This document shows, piece by piece, positions 35,302-43,635 of a DNA stretch of 64,000 bases. Source of the DNA: Opitutaceae bacterium (lineage in GTDB: Bacteria > Verrucomicrobiota > Verrucomicrobiia > Opitutales > Opitutaceae); NCBI GenBank assembly GCA_016795545.1, contig JAEUGX010000054.1, positions 62,001 to 126,000 on the forward strand, in the 5' to 3' direction. A program made the translations under genes and the position numbers. The notes below the pieces were generated by a model. The model was not told the DNA's origin and ran no database searches. It was given only the letters and a program-made list of their open reading frames with translations. The number at the start of each line of letters is the position of its first letter. The stretch's first letter is position 1.

Positions 35302-35814
35302 GTGAATCATCTTCCCTTTCGCCGGCTGCTGGCTGTCGGCCCGGCCCTGGTCTCGCTGGTCCTGACCGCGGCCGAAACCCCGGCGAAGGCGCCGGACAAG
35401 CCGCCCGCACCACCGGCGGCCGCGGCGCCGGCCGCTCTCCCGGCCACGGCGGCGGCTTCCGAGGTGTTCGAATTGCCGAAGGTGGAGGTCACGGCCCGCC
35501 GCATCCGCGAACTCGACCGGATGATCCGGCGCCTGGAGAAGTCGATCGCCCGCGAGAAGAAAAGGATGAAGGCCGGCGAGTTGGACCGGGCCTTGAACAA
35601 TGCCAAGCTGGCCGAGGCGGCGGCCATCTTCGGCGGCAATTCCACGGACCACCTCGCGGCCGTCGCCGCCTCCCGGGTGCGCCTGATGGAGACGGAGCGG
35701 GACCTCCTCACCGACATGAAGCAGCCCCGCAGCCTGGAGGAGCTGGCCATGCTCGAGAAGGAGCTGGAGAAGATCCGCGCCATGCAGCGCGAGCTGGACC
35801 AGGTCCGGCGCTAG
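35302..35814 (+). CDS. Exported coiled-coil protein of unknown function
   Basis: A protein of 170 residues from GTG 35302 (TTG 35281 also possible). Residues 1-25 look like a signal peptide (LLAVGPALVSLVLTAAETPA). An Ala/Pro linker follows, then FELPKVEVTARRIRELDRM, which mimics the plug entry of TonB receptors. Residues 75-170 are a charged helix with heptad-like Leu/Ile (IRRLEKSIAREKKRM, LEELAMLEKELEKIRAMQ). It is divergent from the TonB receptor, 167 bp away. It could be a periplasmic partner; no family is recognised. Confidence 0.65.
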   Translation: MNHLPFRRLLAVGPALVSLVLTAAETPAKAPDKPPAPPAAAAPAALPATAAASEVFELPKVEVTARRIRELDRMIRRLEKSIAREKKRMKAGELDRALNNAKLAEAAAIFGGNSTDHLAAVAASRVRLMETERDLLTDMKQPRSLEELAMLEKELEKIRAMQRELDQVRR

Positions 35815-35865
35815 CTGGCCCGGGCCGGGTAGCAAAGCGGCAGGGTGTCCGTCCCGGGAGCGCCG

Positions 35866-36777
35866 CTAACGGGCGGCGTCCGCCTCCACCCGGGCGACAA
35901 AAGCGTTCACCGCCCGCGCCACCTCGTCGACGAAGCGCGGCGCCAGGACGTCGTGGTCGGCGCCCGTCACCCAATGCAGCTGGATGTTGGGCTTCTCGGG
36001 AAAACGCAGAAGCTGCCGGGCCGGGCGAGGGGAGAGGCCGCGATCACCCACGACGGCCAGGACGGGACCGCGGATCTGCCCCACCGCCCGTTCTCCGCCG
36101 GTCCAGCGCCGCCACATCGTGATCAGCGCGAGCTCCTGCTCCTCCGTCCAGCCTGGCGGCACGTCCTTGGGCTTGGCGGCCTTGGTTTTTGCAGGCAAAT
36201 CCTCGCCGAACGCCTCCGCGGCCACCGCGTGATGGACCCAACCCTCCAGGGGAATGGCGCCCCGCAGGCCGGCCGGGTTTTGGCCGGCGATTTCCAGGCA
36301 GATCATCCCGCCCAGGCTTTTGCCGCTGATGTACCAGGCGTCGAGTCCGGTGCCGGCGACGACCTCGAGCACGTCGCGGGCGTACTGCTCGACGGTGGCC
36401 TTCTCCGGCGGAGGCGGGGGCCAGCTCCGTCCGCGACCTCGCATTTCAATGATGAGCACGCCCAGCGAAGGCGACAGTTTCTCGACAAAACCCGTCCGGT
36501 GAAATTGGACCTGGGTGGAGCCGGTGCCGGGGATCAGCACCAGCGTGGGATGGCCGGGCCGGCGGTAGCAGGCCAGCGTGGCGCCGTCCGACAGCCGGAA
36601 CGAACTTTCGGCAAGCGGGGAACGGGTGCCAGCCAGCGCCTCGCCGGACGCCGCGTGGGTGGCGGGGGGCAGCAGGGTGCAGAGGAGCAGCGCCGCGGCC
36701 AGCCGGCAAGGTCGGGCAAACCCGCCGGCGGCCCCCGAAGCCTGTCGAACGATGGGAAGCTTCACGCTCCCGAACAT
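35866..36777 (-). CDS. Exported alpha/beta hydrolase
   Basis: A protein of 303 residues from ATG 36777, with a signal peptide (LAAALLLCTLLPPATHAAS). Fold features are TLVLIPGTGSTQVQFHRTG, LIIEMRGRGRSWPP, the nucleophile elbow YISGKSLGGMICL and the C-terminal VTGADHDVLAPRFVDEV (His). The linker PPPPPEKATVEQY is unusual. It is a stand-alone gene between the coiled-coil gene (convergent) and a membrane-protein gene. The substrate is unknown. Confidence 0.8.
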   Translation of the reverse strand: MFGSVKLPIVRQASGAAGGFARPCRLAAALLLCTLLPPATHAASGEALAGTRSPLAESSFRLSDGATLACYRRPGHPTLVLIPGTGSTQVQFHRTGFVEKLSPSLGVLIIEMRGRGRSWPPPPPEKATVEQYARDVLEVVAGTGLDAWYISGKSLGGMICLEIAGQNPAGLRGAIPLEGWVHHAVAAEAFGEDLPAKTKAAKPKDVPPGWTEEQELALITMWRRWTGGERAVGQIRGPVLAVVGDRGLSPRPARQLLRFPEKPNIQLHWVTGADHDVLAPRFVDEVARAVNAFVARVEADAAR

Positions 36778-36991
36778 GATCGCCGCCGCCGGTCGTTGCC
36801 AAAGCGATCGATTGCCACCCGTTGCACAGCGTGCCGGTGGTGCGGACGTGTTGCGGAGGTTCGCTGTCGCCATGCCGGCGGGCCCGCTACGTTCCAGCCG
36901 ATGCGTCGTCAGGCTTGCTTGCCTGCATTTGTTTTCTCGCGCTGTTTGCAAGGGCCGGAGGCATCTCTTCAGGGGCCTTCCTCGGGTCCGC

Positions 36992-37813
36992 CTATTTCCT
37001 GCGGATTCGGCGATAGAGCACGACGCACCCGTAAGTTATGCCGCCCACCAGCACGAAGGTCGCGACAACCCCGCCAAGCGGCTCACCGGACACCGCCGCG
37101 GCAACGGCCGCCAGTCCGCCGACAAGGAAGGAGGCGGTCAGCCCCGCCCGTCGCCGCGTGCGGACGACGGCGGGCGTGCCATGGACCACATGATCCGTGT
37201 TTTCCCCGCCGAGGATCCGGTCCACCCGGGCCGTGAGCAGCTGCGCCACCACGACTCCGGCAAGAATAAACAGATAGTGACCCGGCCTCAGCTTGGATTC
37301 GATCCACTGCCAGGTGATTTCATCCGGCCAGATCGTGTAGGCGCCGCCGTACGAGAATTTCAGGCACGCATATCCCAGGCAGACCGCTACCCAGGCCAGG
37401 CGAATGGGCTGCCGCGTTCGTCGGTACCACCGATGACGTGCCGCGCGCCGTTCCAGCGGCCGGCTCAGTTTCCATGCCAGGCATCCCGCCAGGAGCATGC
37501 CGCCGCCCCAGACTACACCCCACCGGATGTCCTTCTGGGGCAGCGGCCAGAGAACATGGTTAGTGATCCACAGCGTAGTCAGCGTGATCGCGCCAACAAT
37601 CGGCCAGAATCCAACCGCCACCACCAGCAAGGGAACCAAGCCGAATAGCGACATTCTCGGTTCTTTGTCGTCGATCCCTTTTCCCGCTCGGTGCGCCTGC
37701 ATCTCCGCATAGCTGCCGGTGTAGTCGCTGCCGCTGCGTCCGGCATCAAATGCCGCGCTTTCGCGCGCCGCCGCCGCTTCCTGCCGCGTACGATAGGTAT
37801 CCATGTCACTCAT
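36992..37813 (-). CDS. Polytopic membrane protein of unknown function
   Basis: A protein of 273 residues from ATG 37813 (ATG 37804 and TTG 37861 also possible). A charged N-terminus of 50 residues (YRTRQEAAAARESAAF, SDYTGSYAEMQAHRAGK) precedes about six hydrophobic spans (e.g. FGLVPLLVVAVGFWPIVGAI, WGVVWGGGMLLAGCLAW, YLFILAGVVVAQLLTA, LGGVVATFVLVGGITYGC). No conserved motif was recognised. GC content and codon use are more relaxed than in neighbouring genes. It lies just left of the integrative element, outside its att repeat. Confidence 0.65.
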   Translation of the reverse strand: MSDMDTYRTRQEAAAARESAAFDAGRSGSDYTGSYAEMQAHRAGKGIDDKEPRMSLFGLVPLLVVAVGFWPIVGAITLTTLWITNHVLWPLPQKDIRWGVVWGGGMLLAGCLAWKLSRPLERRAARHRWYRRTRQPIRLAWVAVCLGYACLKFSYGGAYTIWPDEITWQWIESKLRPGHYLFILAGVVVAQLLTARVDRILGGENTDHVVHGTPAVVRTRRRAGLTASFLVGGLAAVAAAVSGEPLGGVVATFVLVGGITYGCVVLYRRIRRK

Positions 37814-37968
37814 TGAGCGGAAGGAGATGCCCAAGCCTGCGATTTTCGCGACCGGAGTCAATGGACCATCTAAGCGCCTGCACGCTCGTCTCCTGGCCGG
37901 CCACTTCGCGGAAACTCAGGCCCGAGCGAGTATCCGATAAGCCATCCTGTCCTTCCCGCGCGTGCTCG

Positions 37969-38001
37969 CCGAATGGTCGGGGCGGTGAGATTCGAACTCA
38001 C
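37969..38001. repeat. attL: 33-bp copy of the tRNA-Pro 3' end
   Basis: A perfect 33-bp direct repeat of 39992-40024. It contains the last 28 bases of the tRNA-Pro gene (CCA, acceptor and T-arm sequence in reverse) plus five flanking bases. The second copy forms part of the intact tRNA. Together they bound the integrase-bearing segment, as expected for site-specific insertion into a tRNA 3' end. Confidence 0.92.
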
Positions 38002-38554
38002 CGCCTCACTCCAGCAACTCGCGGGTTCACAGCACGAAAGGGTTTTTCGATTTTCCGCTGTGTCCAAAAACGTGCCCACGCGGCGCGTCTTTCGCTCGGG
38101 TGGATCGCCCCTGTTGCCTTGGGGCAGGGGCGTCTCGCCGTCACTGCACGGGGGTGACCGTCCGCCCGGTTCTTCCGGGCGGCAAAATGAAAATTTTGAG
38201 GGAGTCCCCCTGTCAGGTGCGCGGGCGGGACGGACTGGCGCAGATTTGACCCCTGCCCCCATGCCGGCGGAGCCGGCTTCTAATCTTGTATACTACCCAA
38301 CAACACCAACAACAACACGACCACCCCGGAGGGCAGGCTTGCAGGATGGAGCATCGGCGTCTCGTTCCCCTCGTCGTGAGTTGACACGCGCTGTCGCGTT
38401 GGCATTTCCTCTTTCAGCCCCGTCCGACGAATCCCACGCTGCCAGTTCGGCCGCAAAAATAACGAATCCAAGGGGCTTGATCCGTGGCGTTGTCCACTCC
38501 GTGGCATGGTTGCCCGGCTGTGGTCGCGCTCGAACCATCAACCAAGGATTCGTC
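38002..38554. other. Hairpin-rich non-coding left arm of the integrative element
   Basis: No gene is recognised here. It holds a 17-bp repeat (38058-38074), an 8-bp stem CGCCCCTG/CAGGGGCG (38106-38132), a perfect 8-bp stem CCGCCCGG/CCGGGCGG with TTCTT loop (38162-38182) followed by an A/T-rich stretch, a GCCGG/CCGGC stem near 38270, and ACAACA repeats near 38298-38315. It could be an attachment-site arm, an origin-like region or a structured RNA. Confidence 0.5.
38058..38074 (+). repeat. Possible integrase arm-type repeat (left)
   Basis: CTGTGTCCAAAAACGTG is identical, in the same orientation, to 39826-39842 near the other end of the element. Short repeats flanking the core on both sides are typical of integrase arm-binding sites. 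Confidence 0.5.
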
Positions 38555-38764
38555 ATGCGTCCCGAAATCGACGAGGGGATTTATCATCTCCTCACCCTCA
38601 TGGAGGCGGCCACCTGTCTCGGTGTCAGCCGTCGCACCCTCGAAAGAATGATCGCCGAAGGGCAGTTCCCTCCGCCGGTCAAAATCCGCCGCAGCTCGAA
38701 GGTTCTGCGTTCCGACGTGCAAGCGTACCTGACCAAAGCCGTCCGGACTCGTCCGCGCCGATGA
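38555..38764 (+). CDS. Excisionase-like small HTH DNA-binding protein
   Basis: A protein of 69 residues from ATG 38555. The MerR/excisionase (HTH_17) pattern is clear: LMEAATCLGVSRRTLERMI, then EGQFPPPVKIRRSSKVLRSD and VQAYL. Its stop overlaps the integrase start (ATGA at 38761-38764), so the two are made together. It probably directs excision of the element, or regulates integrase expression. Confidence 0.82.
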   Translation: MRPEIDEGIYHLLTLMEAATCLGVSRRTLERMIAEGQFPPPVKIRRSSKVLRSDVQAYLTKAVRTRPRR

Positions 38765-39897
38765 TCTGCCACGTCTATCGTCGCGGGCGTCTGTACTGGG
38801 GAAAGCTCCAGCTCGAGCATGAGCTGACTCTCTCCCGTCTGCCGCTCGCGACGACAGACCGGCGCGTGGCTCAGTCGAAACTCTGGGAAATCGCCAAGGA
38901 GCGCGAAAAGGAGAACGCCGGCCTCCTTCCCCCTCACTCCGCCCGCGAAGCTGCTGTGGCGCCCCTTTCCGGGCTCCTACAGGCCTTTCTCGACGATTTG
39001 CAGGTCAAGGGCCGCTCCGCCAACACGACCGCCAAATATCGCAACACTCTCGGCAAGCTGTTCGCTCGCTGCCACTGGCGGCTTCTGCGCGACATCACCG
39101 CCCGATCGTTCTGCGAATGGCGAGTCCGCAGCGGCCTGAGCCCAAAGACGCTCAACGACCTGTTGGGCGCTCTCATGACGTTCCTCTCGTGGCTGGTCCA
39201 TCAGCGCCTCGCCGTCGAAAATCCTCTCCAGCATGTCGAACGGATCGACACCCGGGGAAAGCGAGGACAGTTCCGACGCTGCTTTAGCGCGGCGGAGCTG
39301 TCCCGCCTCCTCGAGGTCTCACCCCCTCACCGCCGCATCGTCTATTTCGTCGCCGCCTACACCGGACTGCGCCGCTCCGAAATGACCGCGCTGCGCTGGT
39401 CGGATCTCCTCCTGGACGAAGCCGCGCCGATTCTCCGGGTGCGGGCGAGCATGGCGAAAAACCGCAAGGACGCGGTGCTCCCGCTGCATTCCGATCTAGT
39501 TGCCGCTCTCCGCGCATTTCGTCCGCCTGACGCTGCGCCGTTCGCCCCGGTGCTCGCCGGACTCGTCCCGCGCATCCCGACGTTCCGCAAGGACCTTTCT
39601 CGCGCCGGAATCGCGTTTCTGGACGAACAGGGCAGGCGGGCGGACCTTCACGCGCTGCGCGTCACCTACGGCACGAATCTGACGCTGGGCGGGGCCGCTC
39701 CGCGCGTCGTCATGGAGCTGATGCGCCACAGCGACATCAAGCTCACCATGCGAATCTACACGGACGCCGGCCAGTTGCCGCTCGCCGAAGCGGTCGCGAA
39801 GTTGCCCGCGTTGCCGGCAAAAACACTGTGTCCAAAAACGTGTCCAAATTCGTGTCCAAACGGCGGTCTTGAACAGTCGGAGGCTGCCGCGTCATGA
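38761..39897 (+). CDS. Tyrosine recombinase / integrase
   Basis: A protein of 378 residues from ATG 38761. A SAM-like core-binding domain (FLDDLQVKGRSANTTAKYRN) precedes the catalytic domain: Arg in YTGLRRSEMTALRW, Lys in MAKNRKDAVLPL, HxxR in LHALRVTYGTNL, His in LMRHSDIKLTM and the nucleophile Tyr in RIYTD. The C-terminus is odd: TLCPKTCPNSCPNGG, produced by three tandem CGTGTCCAAA-like repeats that look like DNA-binding arm sites embedded in the gene. It should catalyse insertion into the tRNA-Pro 3' end. Confidence 0.93.
   Translation: MICHVYRRGRLYWGKLQLEHELTLSRLPLATTDRRVAQSKLWEIAKEREKENAGLLPPHSAREAAVAPLSGLLQAFLDDLQVKGRSANTTAKYRNTLGKLFARCHWRLLRDITARSFCEWRVRSGLSPKTLNDLLGALMTFLSWLVHQRLAVENPLQHVERIDTRGKRGQFRRCFSAAELSRLLEVSPPHRRIVYFVAAYTGLRRSEMTALRWSDLLLDEAAPILRVRASMAKNRKDAVLPLHSDLVAALRAFRPPDAAPFAPVLAGLVPRIPTFRKDLSRAGIAFLDEQGRRADLHALRVTYGTNLTLGGAAPRVVMELMRHSDIKLTMRIYTDAGQLPLAEAVAKLPALPAKTLCPKTCPNSCPNGGLEQSEAAAS
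39826..39861 (+). repeat. Possible integrase arm-type repeats (right), inside integrase 3' end
   Basis: Three tandem units of TGTGTCCAAA-type sequence (39827-39836, 39839-39848, 39851-39860) lie in the last codons of the integrase gene. The first is part of the 17-bp repeat also found at 38058-38074. Regular 12-bp spacing and recurrence on the left suggest binding sites rather than protein-driven sequence. Confidence 0.5.
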
Positions 39898-39991
39898 CGC
39901 GCTTTGTCGGAGTACCCCGAGCTTGCATTCGCCTACAGATGGCGCATTTAGACGCGATGCGTCGCGCTCTGTCGTCACCGTGCGGTGAATA

Positions 39992-40073
<82 letters not shown>

Positions 40074-40202
40074 AATCAATCGGCCGGCTTTCGCCGGAAA
40101 GAGCGGTGAAAAGACCCCAAAGCCCGGCGCGTAGCAAACAAAATATTCAACGGGCCGCGAATCGGCCCAGACCATGCCGGACAGCGGATGCGCGCGGGGC
40201 GC

Positions 40203-41303
40203 TCAGCGCTCGGGCGGCCGCACGGTTCCGCCGGGAGAGTACTTGGGGAAGATCAGACAGGGCTCGGGCGCCAGGCCCTGGTTCACGAGCTTGAGCATCT
40301 GCCGGGTGAGCCGGTTCACGAACGCGTCGTCCTCGAAACGGTAGTGCGAAACCGCGGGGATCGTGTGGTCGAACATCGGATCGTGCTCGCGGCAGATGAA
40401 TGACACCTGCCCGGGCACGCGGTAGCCGCGGCGCAGCAGGTAGAGCAGCACGGTCATGGCATGCCGCGGCACGGCCACGAGCACCGCCGTGGGCGCCTGG
40501 TCGGAGCCGAACAGGGCGTTGAGGCGGGTGTGGATGTGCTCGACCGTGCCGTCGTGCCGCACGATCACCGCCGCGGCGGGCTCCGGATCGTCGGCCAGCT
40601 GCGCCCCTTCCTGGAAGCCGAGCTCGCTGGCGTGGTCGCCGGCCAGCCCGGTGTCGGGCACCACCAGGGCCATCCGCCGGTGCCCGTGGCGCAGGAAAAC
40701 GCCCGCGGCATGGCGGCAGACCGAACGCTGGTCCACGTCGAAGGAGGGCAGCCGGACCTCGGCATGGCACGAGCCCATCACCAGCGCCGGCAGGCCCTGG
40801 CTGGCGAACCAGCGCTGAACCTTCTCGCTCACCGACATCAGCAGCCAGCAGTTGGCGTGGTGCGTTCGCACGTAGTCCTGGAGCGACGGGCGCTGCGGCC
40901 GGTCGTCGTCGCGGCACCGGAAGATCTCGGTGGCGTACTTGTGGTCGGCCAGCTGCGTGCGCAGTTCGCTGAGCACCCGGTGGTCGCTGAGGGAGTAGCG
41001 CGAGACCAGCTCCTGCGCGACCAGGCCGATGAACCGGTTGCGCTGGGGCGGCGACCTCCGCTGGCGGGTCACGATCCGGTGCAACCGGCCCTGCCCGCAG
41101 TCGAGCAGCCCCTCCTTCTTCAGCAGCCCGAGAGCCGTGCGCACCGTCGGACGGCTGACGCGCAGGATCTCGCACAGCCGGCGCTCGCTCGGCAGCTGTT
41201 TTTTCCAGGCTCCCTGCTCGATGGCGCGGCGGATCGTCGCGGCGGTCTGCGCGGGCAGCGAGACCCGCTTCGGCAGGTCGAGCGAGAGGGGAGCACTTTT
41301 CAC
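40203..41303 (-). CDS. GntR-HTH / LacI-type sensor hybrid regulator
   Basis: A protein of 366 residues. Residues 10-80 are a GntR winged helix (AATIRRAIEQGAWKKQLPSE, RRLCEILRVSRPTVRTALGL). Residues 88-360 are a periplasmic-binding-protein-like sensor as in LacI (FIGLVAQELVSRY, GLPALVMGSCHAEVRLPSFD, VDQRSVCRHAAGVFLRHGHR). This AraR-like combination usually senses sugars and acts as a repressor. It is divergent from the DapA-family gene across 58 bp that hold a palindromic site, and probably controls that operon and itself. Confidence 0.9.
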   Translation of the reverse strand: MKSAPLSLDLPKRVSLPAQTAATIRRAIEQGAWKKQLPSERRLCEILRVSRPTVRTALGLLKKEGLLDCGQGRLHRIVTRQRRSPPQRNRFIGLVAQELVSRYSLSDHRVLSELRTQLADHKYATEIFRCRDDDRPQRPSLQDYVRTHHANCWLLMSVSEKVQRWFASQGLPALVMGSCHAEVRLPSFDVDQRSVCRHAAGVFLRHGHRRMALVVPDTGLAGDHASELGFQEGAQLADDPEPAAAVIVRHDGTVEHIHTRLNALFGSDQAPTAVLVAVPRHAMTVLLYLLRRGYRVPGQVSFICREHDPMFDHTIPAVSHYRFEDDAFVNRLTRQMLKLVNQGLAPEPCLIFPKYSPGGTVRPPER

Positions 41304-41361
41304 AATATCTTACCAGTGGATCTGGGTGGTTCTGACAAGTTCCGTTTTGTTTGGTCGCCGA
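41304..41361. promoter_or_regulatory. Divergent promoter/operator region of the GntR-LacI regulator
   Basis: CCAGTGGATCTGG is an inverted repeat (CCAG/CTGG) in the short divergent gap; it overlaps CTTACCAG and CTGACAAG arms that are roughly symmetric around it. This is the only candidate binding site for the neighbouring regulator. -10/-35 boxes are not clear. Confidence 0.45.
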
Positions 41362-42273
41362 ATGGCTCGCCCATTTCCGACCGCCCTCTGGTCCGCCGCC
41401 CCCACACCCCTCACGGAACACCTCGCCGTCGACCTGCCGTCGGTGGCCCGCATGATCGAGCAGGCCGTCGCCGACGGCCTGCACGGCGTCTTCCTCGCCG
41501 GCACCTGCGGCGAGGGCATGTGCCTGCCGAACCGGGAGCGCCGCCGGCTCATCGAGGTCGCCGCCCGCACCGCGCAGGGCCGGCTGCAGATCGCGGCGCA
41601 GGTCTCGGACAACTCCGCCGCCCGCATCCTGGAGAACGTCGAGGACGTGGCGGCCGCCGGCGCCAACTTCGCCATCATCGCCCCGCCCTACGCCCTGCTG
41701 AACGACACGCCGGAACGCATCACGGCGCTCTTCGAGGAGGCGGTGCAGGCCAGCCCCCTCCCGGTCGGCATCTACGATCTGGGCGCGCAGCGGGCCTTCG
41801 CCATCCCGGCGTCCGGACTGAAGCGCATCTACCTCCTGCCGAACGTGCGGTTCGTCAAGGATAGCTCCGCCGACCCGGCGCGGCGCGAACTCGCGCTGGC
41901 CGCGCGGCGCGAGAAGCCGGAACTCCGGCTCTACAACGGCGACGAGTTCCGGTTCCTCGAATACCTCGAGGCCGGCTACGACGGCTGCATGTTCGGCGGC
42001 GCGGTCGCGGTCGCCGCCCACCTGCGGCGCGGCGTGGAACTCTTCGCCGGCGGCCGCCGGCGCGAGGCCGCGGAGGTGGAGCGCCGGATGCAGGACAAGC
42101 TCTACGGGCTCTACGGCGGCCGCGATTTCGCCTGCTGGCTGGCCGGACTCAAACACTACCTCGTCTGCCAGGGGCAGTTCACCTCCGCAGCCAGCCATTT
42201 CGGTTATCCACTCACGGACGAGTGCCGGGCGTTCGCCGAGCGCGCGGCCGCGGCGCCCGATTTCCTGGACTGA
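41362..42273 (+). CDS. DapA/NanA-family lyase (class I aldolase)
   Basis: A protein of 303 residues from ATG 41362. The family loop is GVFLAGTCGEGMCLPNRERR. Tyr110 in IIAPPYALLND and the Schiff-base Lys166 in VRFVKDSSADPAR are in the expected places. The family includes dihydrodipicolinate synthase, N-acetylneuraminate lyase and 2-keto-3-deoxy sugar acid aldolases. The sugar-type regulator and esterase/glycosidase neighbours favour a sugar-acid aldolase over lysine synthesis. The substrate is not determined. Confidence 0.87.
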   Translation: MARPFPTALWSAAPTPLTEHLAVDLPSVARMIEQAVADGLHGVFLAGTCGEGMCLPNRERRRLIEVAARTAQGRLQIAAQVSDNSAARILENVEDVAAAGANFAIIAPPYALLNDTPERITALFEEAVQASPLPVGIYDLGAQRAFAIPASGLKRIYLLPNVRFVKDSSADPARRELALAARREKPELRLYNGDEFRFLEYLEAGYDGCMFGGAVAVAAHLRRGVELFAGGRRREAAEVERRMQDKLYGLYGGRDFACWLAGLKHYLVCQGQFTSAASHFGYPLTDECRAFAERAAAAPDFLD

Positions 42274-42290
42274 CGCGCCTTCCTCCCGCC

Positions 42291-43412
42291 ATGCCGCGTC
42301 CCCGCCCCCGGTTCGGGTTTGCCGTCTCGCTGCTGCTGCTGGGCGCACTGGGGGTCGGTCGGGCCGCCGCCGCCGCCCCGCCGCCGCCTGAGCCGGTGCT
42401 GCGCTGGCACGACGTGCGGGAATGGCCCGTCGAGGGCCGGGCCTGGCCGGAGCAGCCGCGCCAGTCCTGGTTCGACCGCCTGCCGGCCTCAGCCGAGGCG
42501 GCCGTCAGCGCCAACATCTGGCGGCTGAGCCACGATACCGCCGGCATGCTGGTCCGCTTCCGGACCGACGCGACGGTGCTGTGGGTGGATTATACGCTGC
42601 GCCTGGACCGCCTGTCCCCCGTCTATTCCACCGCTATCGGCGCCAGCGGGGTCGACCTCTACGCGCGGGACGGCGGCGGCAAATTGCGCTGGGTCAGCGT
42701 CAGCCGCCCGGAGGGCCGGGTGGTGCGCCAGCAGCTGTTCAGCGACCCGCGGCCGGGCTTGCACGAATACGTCCTCTACCTGCCGCTCTACAACGGCGTC
42801 GAGCGCTGCGTCATCGGCGTGCCGCCCACCGCGACGATCGAGCCGGTGGCGCCGCCGGCGGCCAAGCCCATCGTCGTCTACGGTACCTCCATCACACAGG
42901 GCGCCGGGGCCTCGCGCCCCGGCATGGTCTATCCGGCCATTCTCGGCCGGCGCCTCGAGCGGCCGGTGGTCAACCTGGGCTTCTCTGGCAACGGCAAGCT
43001 GGACCTAGCGCTCGGCGACCTGATGGCGCAGATCGACGCGGCCGTCTACCTGATCGACTGCCTGCCCAACCTGACCGCGGCGGAAGTACGGGCGAAGTGC
43101 GGGCCCTTCGTGCGGCGGCTGCGCGCGGCGCGGCCGGAGACGCCGATTGTCTTGGCCGAGGACCGGCGCTGGACCAACTCCTGGTTCATTCCCCGCTACG
43201 ACGACGAGCATTCGGACAACCACGCGGCGCTGCGCGAGTGTTACGCGGCGCTGCAGGCGGAGGGGATTACCGGACTGCATTACATCCCGGGCGACGCGCT
43301 GTACGGCGACGACGCCGAAGCGTCGGTCGACGGCTCCCATCCCAGCGACCTGGGTTCGTTCCGCCAGGCGGCGGTGTTCGAACCGGTCCTGCGCGCGGCG
43401 CTGGGCCAGTGA
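42291..43412 (+). CDS. Exported SGNH/GDSL hydrolase (acetylesterase-like)
   Basis: A protein of 373 residues from ATG 42291, with a signal peptide (GFAVSLLLLGALGVGRAAAA). An N-terminal beta domain (to about residue 190) precedes the SGNH domain: Ser200 in VVYGTSITQGAGAS, Gly in NLGFSGNGKLD, a block-III region LIDCLPNL and the D..H pair in VDGSHPSDLGS. It fits the 'SGNH hydrolase-like' esterases of glycan clusters. It follows the DapA-like gene by 17 bp and is probably cotranscribed. Confidence 0.85.
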   Translation: MPRPRPRFGFAVSLLLLGALGVGRAAAAAPPPPEPVLRWHDVREWPVEGRAWPEQPRQSWFDRLPASAEAAVSANIWRLSHDTAGMLVRFRTDATVLWVDYTLRLDRLSPVYSTAIGASGVDLYARDGGGKLRWVSVSRPEGRVVRQQLFSDPRPGLHEYVLYLPLYNGVERCVIGVPPTATIEPVAPPAAKPIVVYGTSITQGAGASRPGMVYPAILGRRLERPVVNLGFSGNGKLDLALGDLMAQIDAAVYLIDCLPNLTAAEVRAKCGPFVRRLRAARPETPIVLAEDRRWTNSWFIPRYDDEHSDNHAALRECYAALQAEGITGLHYIPGDALYGDDAEASVDGSHPSDLGSFRQAAVFEPVLRAALGQ

Positions 43413-43635
43413 GGCGGCGTCCGCCCGCGAGGCGGAGCCATCCGCGGCGCGCGGGTCTTTCCCGCGCTCCCGCGTCGGCACGCCGTGCGCCCGCGGCCCC
43501 TTCCCGCCGGAGTCGGCTCAGACGCGGACAAAACAAACTTGTTCAAAGATTGTGACCAGTTGCTTCTTGTTGCTGCGGCTCGCGGATGCCGCGCAATCCA
43601 CCCCGTACGAATCACACCTTACCCCGCTGTCCAAC

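Noticed and set aside
37814..37968. Left flank of the integrative element as part of the element
   Set aside because: It lies outside the 33-bp att repeat, and the reverse-strand membrane-protein gene starts here; there is no sign that it moved with the element.
38290..38320. ACAACA tandem repeats considered as CRISPR or iteron array
   Set aside because: Units are too short and irregular, with no spacers. No CRISPR array or cas gene was seen in the window.
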